Positions 40,987 through 43,083 of a DNA stretch of 43,083 nt are shown here, in pieces. The stretch is from Acholeplasmataceae bacterium. GTDB taxonomy: Bacteria; Bacillota_I; Bacilli_A; Acholeplasmatales; Acholeplasmataceae. Where the stretch lies: assembly GCA_024709245.1 (NCBI GenBank), contig JANJXB010000051.1, positions 1 through 43,083 of the forward strand, in the 5' to 3' direction. The position numbers and the translations under genes are program-made. The notes beneath the pieces were generated by a model, which was not told where the DNA came from, did no database searches, and was given only the letters and a program-made list of their open reading frames with translations. Every line of letters starts with the position of its first letter. Within the stretch, counting starts at the first letter, position 1.

Positions 40987-43000
40987 GTTTTTTTCCTTTG
41001 TAGTGATGGATGACTTGATCCAAAAGTGATGGGTCTGCATGTTCAGGGAGTGTGATCGTGGTGTGTGATTGAGTCTGATGATACATCTTGACAGTCTCAA
41101 TGGCGTGAGGGTTTTGTGCCCATGCTCTTCTGGATACCCCTGTCATGACATCATGAAGCATTGCACTTTTTAAGATGGCATCACATCGCTTCGATCCGTC
41201 TAGAACCATACCATAACCGCCATTGATGGATTTACCGATACCGACACCTCCACCGTTGTGTAAAGCGACTAAACTCATTCCACGACTTGCATTGCCTAGT
41301 GCAACTTGGGTTGCCATTTCAGCCATGATATTACTGCCATCCTTGATGTTTGATGTTTCGCGGAAAGGACTATCGGTTCCACCTGTATCATGATGATCTC
41401 TACCGAGCATGATGGGTCCTATTTCTTTATTTCTAACCATTTCATTGAATTTGAGTGCAATTTTTAAGCGCCCATATGCGTCTTGATATAGTATACGTGC
41501 TTTTGTACCGACAACGAGTTGATTGGATTTGGCATGCTTGATCCAAAGATAATTATCCATATCCTGGAATCTTCTGTTTTGATCAATCATGTCCATGGCT
41601 GCTTGATCGGTTAAATCTAAATCATGATCACTTCCTGATAGACAAACCCATCGGAATGGTCCATAACCATAGTCAAAAAGGATGGGACCCATGATATCTT
41701 CAACATAGGACGGATAGATGAAACCTTCTAAATCATCGTGTCCGTTTTTGCAGATGGAGGTTTCTCCTGTATCGTAGATTGCTTTTAAGAATGAATTGCC
41801 GTAATCAAAAAAGTATGTACCTTGTTGTGTCAATTTTTGTATGGCTTGATAGTGTCTGATCAAACTTTCATTGACTTTACGATTGAATAATTTGGGATTG
41901 TTTTTGAGTAATTGAGTGCGTTCTTCGAATGTTAAACCGACAGGACAGTACCCACCTTCGTACACAGCATGACAAGAAGTTTGATCCGATAACAGATCAA
42001 TAGGATGTTGATTTAATATGGCGTATTCGAGTAGATCGACGATGTTACCATGATAGGCAATGGCAATCGCCTGTCCTTTTTTCTGAGCATCTGATGCGGT
42101 CATAAAGGCTTCATGAGGCGATGAATAGACTTGATGAATCCAACCTTGTTTCAATCTGGTTTCGATTCTAGATGGATCTACTTCTGCGATTAATGCAACT
42201 CCACCAGCAATTTGGCATGCCTTACCTTGAGCACCACTCATCCCACCGAGACCCGATGAAACAAACAGTTTCCCCATCAGGTTTTGATCAGGTTTTAAAC
42301 CAAGTTTCATTCTTCCTGCATTCAGCAATGTTGAATAGGTTCCATGGACAATACCTTGTGGTCCGATGTACATTAAACCTCCAGCAGTCATCTGTCCATA
42401 ATTGGCAACACCGATGGCGGATGCTCGATTGAAACTATCAGCATGATCAAACTGTCCAATCATTAAACCATTGGTAATGACGACTCGAGGTGAGTTTTTG
42501 CTAGATAGAAAGAGACCTAAAGGGTGACCCGACATGATGATGAGTGTTTGATTTGAATGCATGATTTCCAAGTACTTTTTGATTAAGGTGTATTGCATCC
42601 AGTTCTGACAGACTTGGCCCGTTTCTCCATACGTCACCAGTTCATAGGGATAGAGGGCAACATCAAAATCCAAGTTATTATCCATCATGACTTGGAACGC
42701 TTTTCCTTCAAGAGTGAAACCCTGATACTGATCGATTGGTTTTCCTTTCAGATGTCCTTCGGGTCGAAAGCGGTAACCGTATATACGGCCTCTTTCCATC
42801 AACTCTTCCATGAATTCACCTGCAAGTATAGGGTGCCACTTTTCAGGTATGTATCGTAATGCATTTGAAAGTGCGAGTTTGATATCGGACTCGGATAAAT
42901 TTGATGATCTTTTTGGAGCTCTTCGGATGCCTTTCACAAAGTCTTGTTTATCTGGAAGAGTCTTAAATAAGTCTTCGATACTGATGGTTTTATGCTTCAT
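40979..43000 (-). CDS. hutU: Urocanate hydratase, long form
   Basis: A 673-residue urocanase. Recognisable segments include MSGHPLGLF, GQMTAGGLMYIGPQGIVHGT and GLGGMSGAQGKACQIAGG (NAD site), plus GRDHHDTGGTDSPFRETSN and HNGGGVGIGKSINGG near the C-terminus. It hydrates urocanate to imidazolonepropionate using bound NAD+. It is about 120 residues longer than the classic Bacillus/Pseudomonas enzyme, fitting the longer type found in animals and some Bacillota. ATGA overlap with the preceding hutH. Confidence 0.95.
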   Translation of the reverse strand: MKHKTISIEDLFKTLPDKQDFVKGIRRAPKRSSNLSESDIKLALSNALRYIPEKWHPILAGEFMEELMERGRIYGYRFRPEGHLKGKPIDQYQGFTLEGKAFQVMMDNNLDFDVALYPYELVTYGETGQVCQNWMQYTLIKKYLEIMHSNQTLIIMSGHPLGLFLSSKNSPRVVITNGLMIGQFDHADSFNRASAIGVANYGQMTAGGLMYIGPQGIVHGTYSTLLNAGRMKLGLKPDQNLMGKLFVSSGLGGMSGAQGKACQIAGGVALIAEVDPSRIETRLKQGWIHQVYSSPHEAFMTASDAQKKGQAIAIAYHGNIVDLLEYAILNQHPIDLLSDQTSCHAVYEGGYCPVGLTFEERTQLLKNNPKLFNRKVNESLIRHYQAIQKLTQQGTYFFDYGNSFLKAIYDTGETSICKNGHDDLEGFIYPSYVEDIMGPILFDYGYGPFRWVCLSGSDHDLDLTDQAAMDMIDQNRRFQDMDNYLWIKHAKSNQLVVGTKARILYQDAYGRLKIALKFNEMVRNKEIGPIMLGRDHHDTGGTDSPFRETSNIKDGSNIMAEMATQVALGNASRGMSLVALHNGGGVGIGKSINGGYGMVLDGSKRCDAILKSAMLHDVMTGVSRRAWAQNPHAIETVKMYHQTQSHTTITLPEHADPSLLDQVIHHYKGKKHE

Positions 43001-43083
43001 TTCTCCTCCGTTACAAAAACGTCATCAATGAACGCTTGGCTCATGACCAGTGATTCAATCTGATGTAAGTATGGATACATGAT
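42997..43083 (-). CDS. hutH: Histidine ammonia-lyase, C-terminal 28 residues, cut by window edge
   Basis: An open frame from the right window edge ends at TGA overlapping the hutU start (ATGA). The visible end IMYPYLHQIESLVMSQAFIDDVF resembles the end of histidine ammonia-lyases, and its position just before hutU supports this. Too little is visible for certainty. Confidence 0.65.
   Translation of the reverse strand: MMYPYLHQIESLVMSQAFIDDVFVTEEK

Noticed and set aside
1-43083. Mycoplasma genetic code (TGA as Trp)
   Set aside because: TGA occurs as the stop of several genes at tight ATGA junctions, and tryptophans are encoded by TGG.

Overview
This 43 kb window comes from a low-GC monoderm bacterium that uses the standard genetic code: TGA acts as a real stop (in the 3' end of hutH, in kce, and in feoB/feoX) and Trp is TGG. 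Shine-Dalgarno sites are strong, genes are packed with ATGA-type overlaps, and almost everything lies on the minus strand. A four-gene PDH complex, a giant lipoprotein with LYAKW-type InlB/Flg_new repeats, FeoAB, and amino-acid fermentation together suggest a wall-less or deep-branching Bacillota/Mycoplasmatota lineage (Acholeplasma, Izemoplasma or Haloplasma-like). That placement is inference; no rRNA or tRNA gene is visible.

Layout: 1-4163 holds pdhABC-lpd (lpd runs off the left edge). 4372-6730 is a two-gene arginine-to-putrescine unit (arginine decarboxylase, agmatinase). 6889-7935 is an MscS channel. 7955-10367 is the ferrous iron system feoA-feoB plus a tiny Cys-rich FeoB partner that the ORF track misses. 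10481-11620 is a membrane diguanylate cyclase. 11760-18677 is a 2305-residue surface lipoprotein with seven InlB repeats followed by a cryptic super-repeat of about 290 residues.

18817-23806 is a light and isoprenoid island. A heliorhodopsin gene is transcribed divergently from an operon of a VTE5-like polyprenol/phytol kinase, a VTE6-like DUF92 protein and a class II CPD photolyase. A VTE1-like tocopherol-cyclase-family gene follows the heliorhodopsin. This is the strongest candidate for a poorly described system.

23898-33918 is a complete lysine-fermentation operon (maoC-like, atoD, atoA, kal, kce, kdd, kamA, kamB, kamD, kamE) that continues into tfoX-like, a PduO-type cobalamin adenosyltransferase and a cupin. 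It is preceded by a lysine riboswitch whose terminator shares its 5' arm with the P1 3' strand, so it should switch ON with lysine. The usual kamC is missing. 34043-35456 holds a small membrane protein and a membrane-GNAT fusion. 35558-38063 is a cobalamin-riboswitch operon encoding a transcobalamin-like lipoprotein, a second DUF4430 protein and an ECF-type S component, which probably captures the B12 that KamDE needs. 38111-43083 is the histidine-utilisation operon (hutH end, hutU, ftcD, hutI, fchA).

Together the window describes an amino-acid fermenter that takes in B12, adenosylates it, degrades lysine to acetyl/butyryl-type CoA intermediates when lysine is present, degrades histidine through formimino-THF, and carries a photosensory module with DNA repair.
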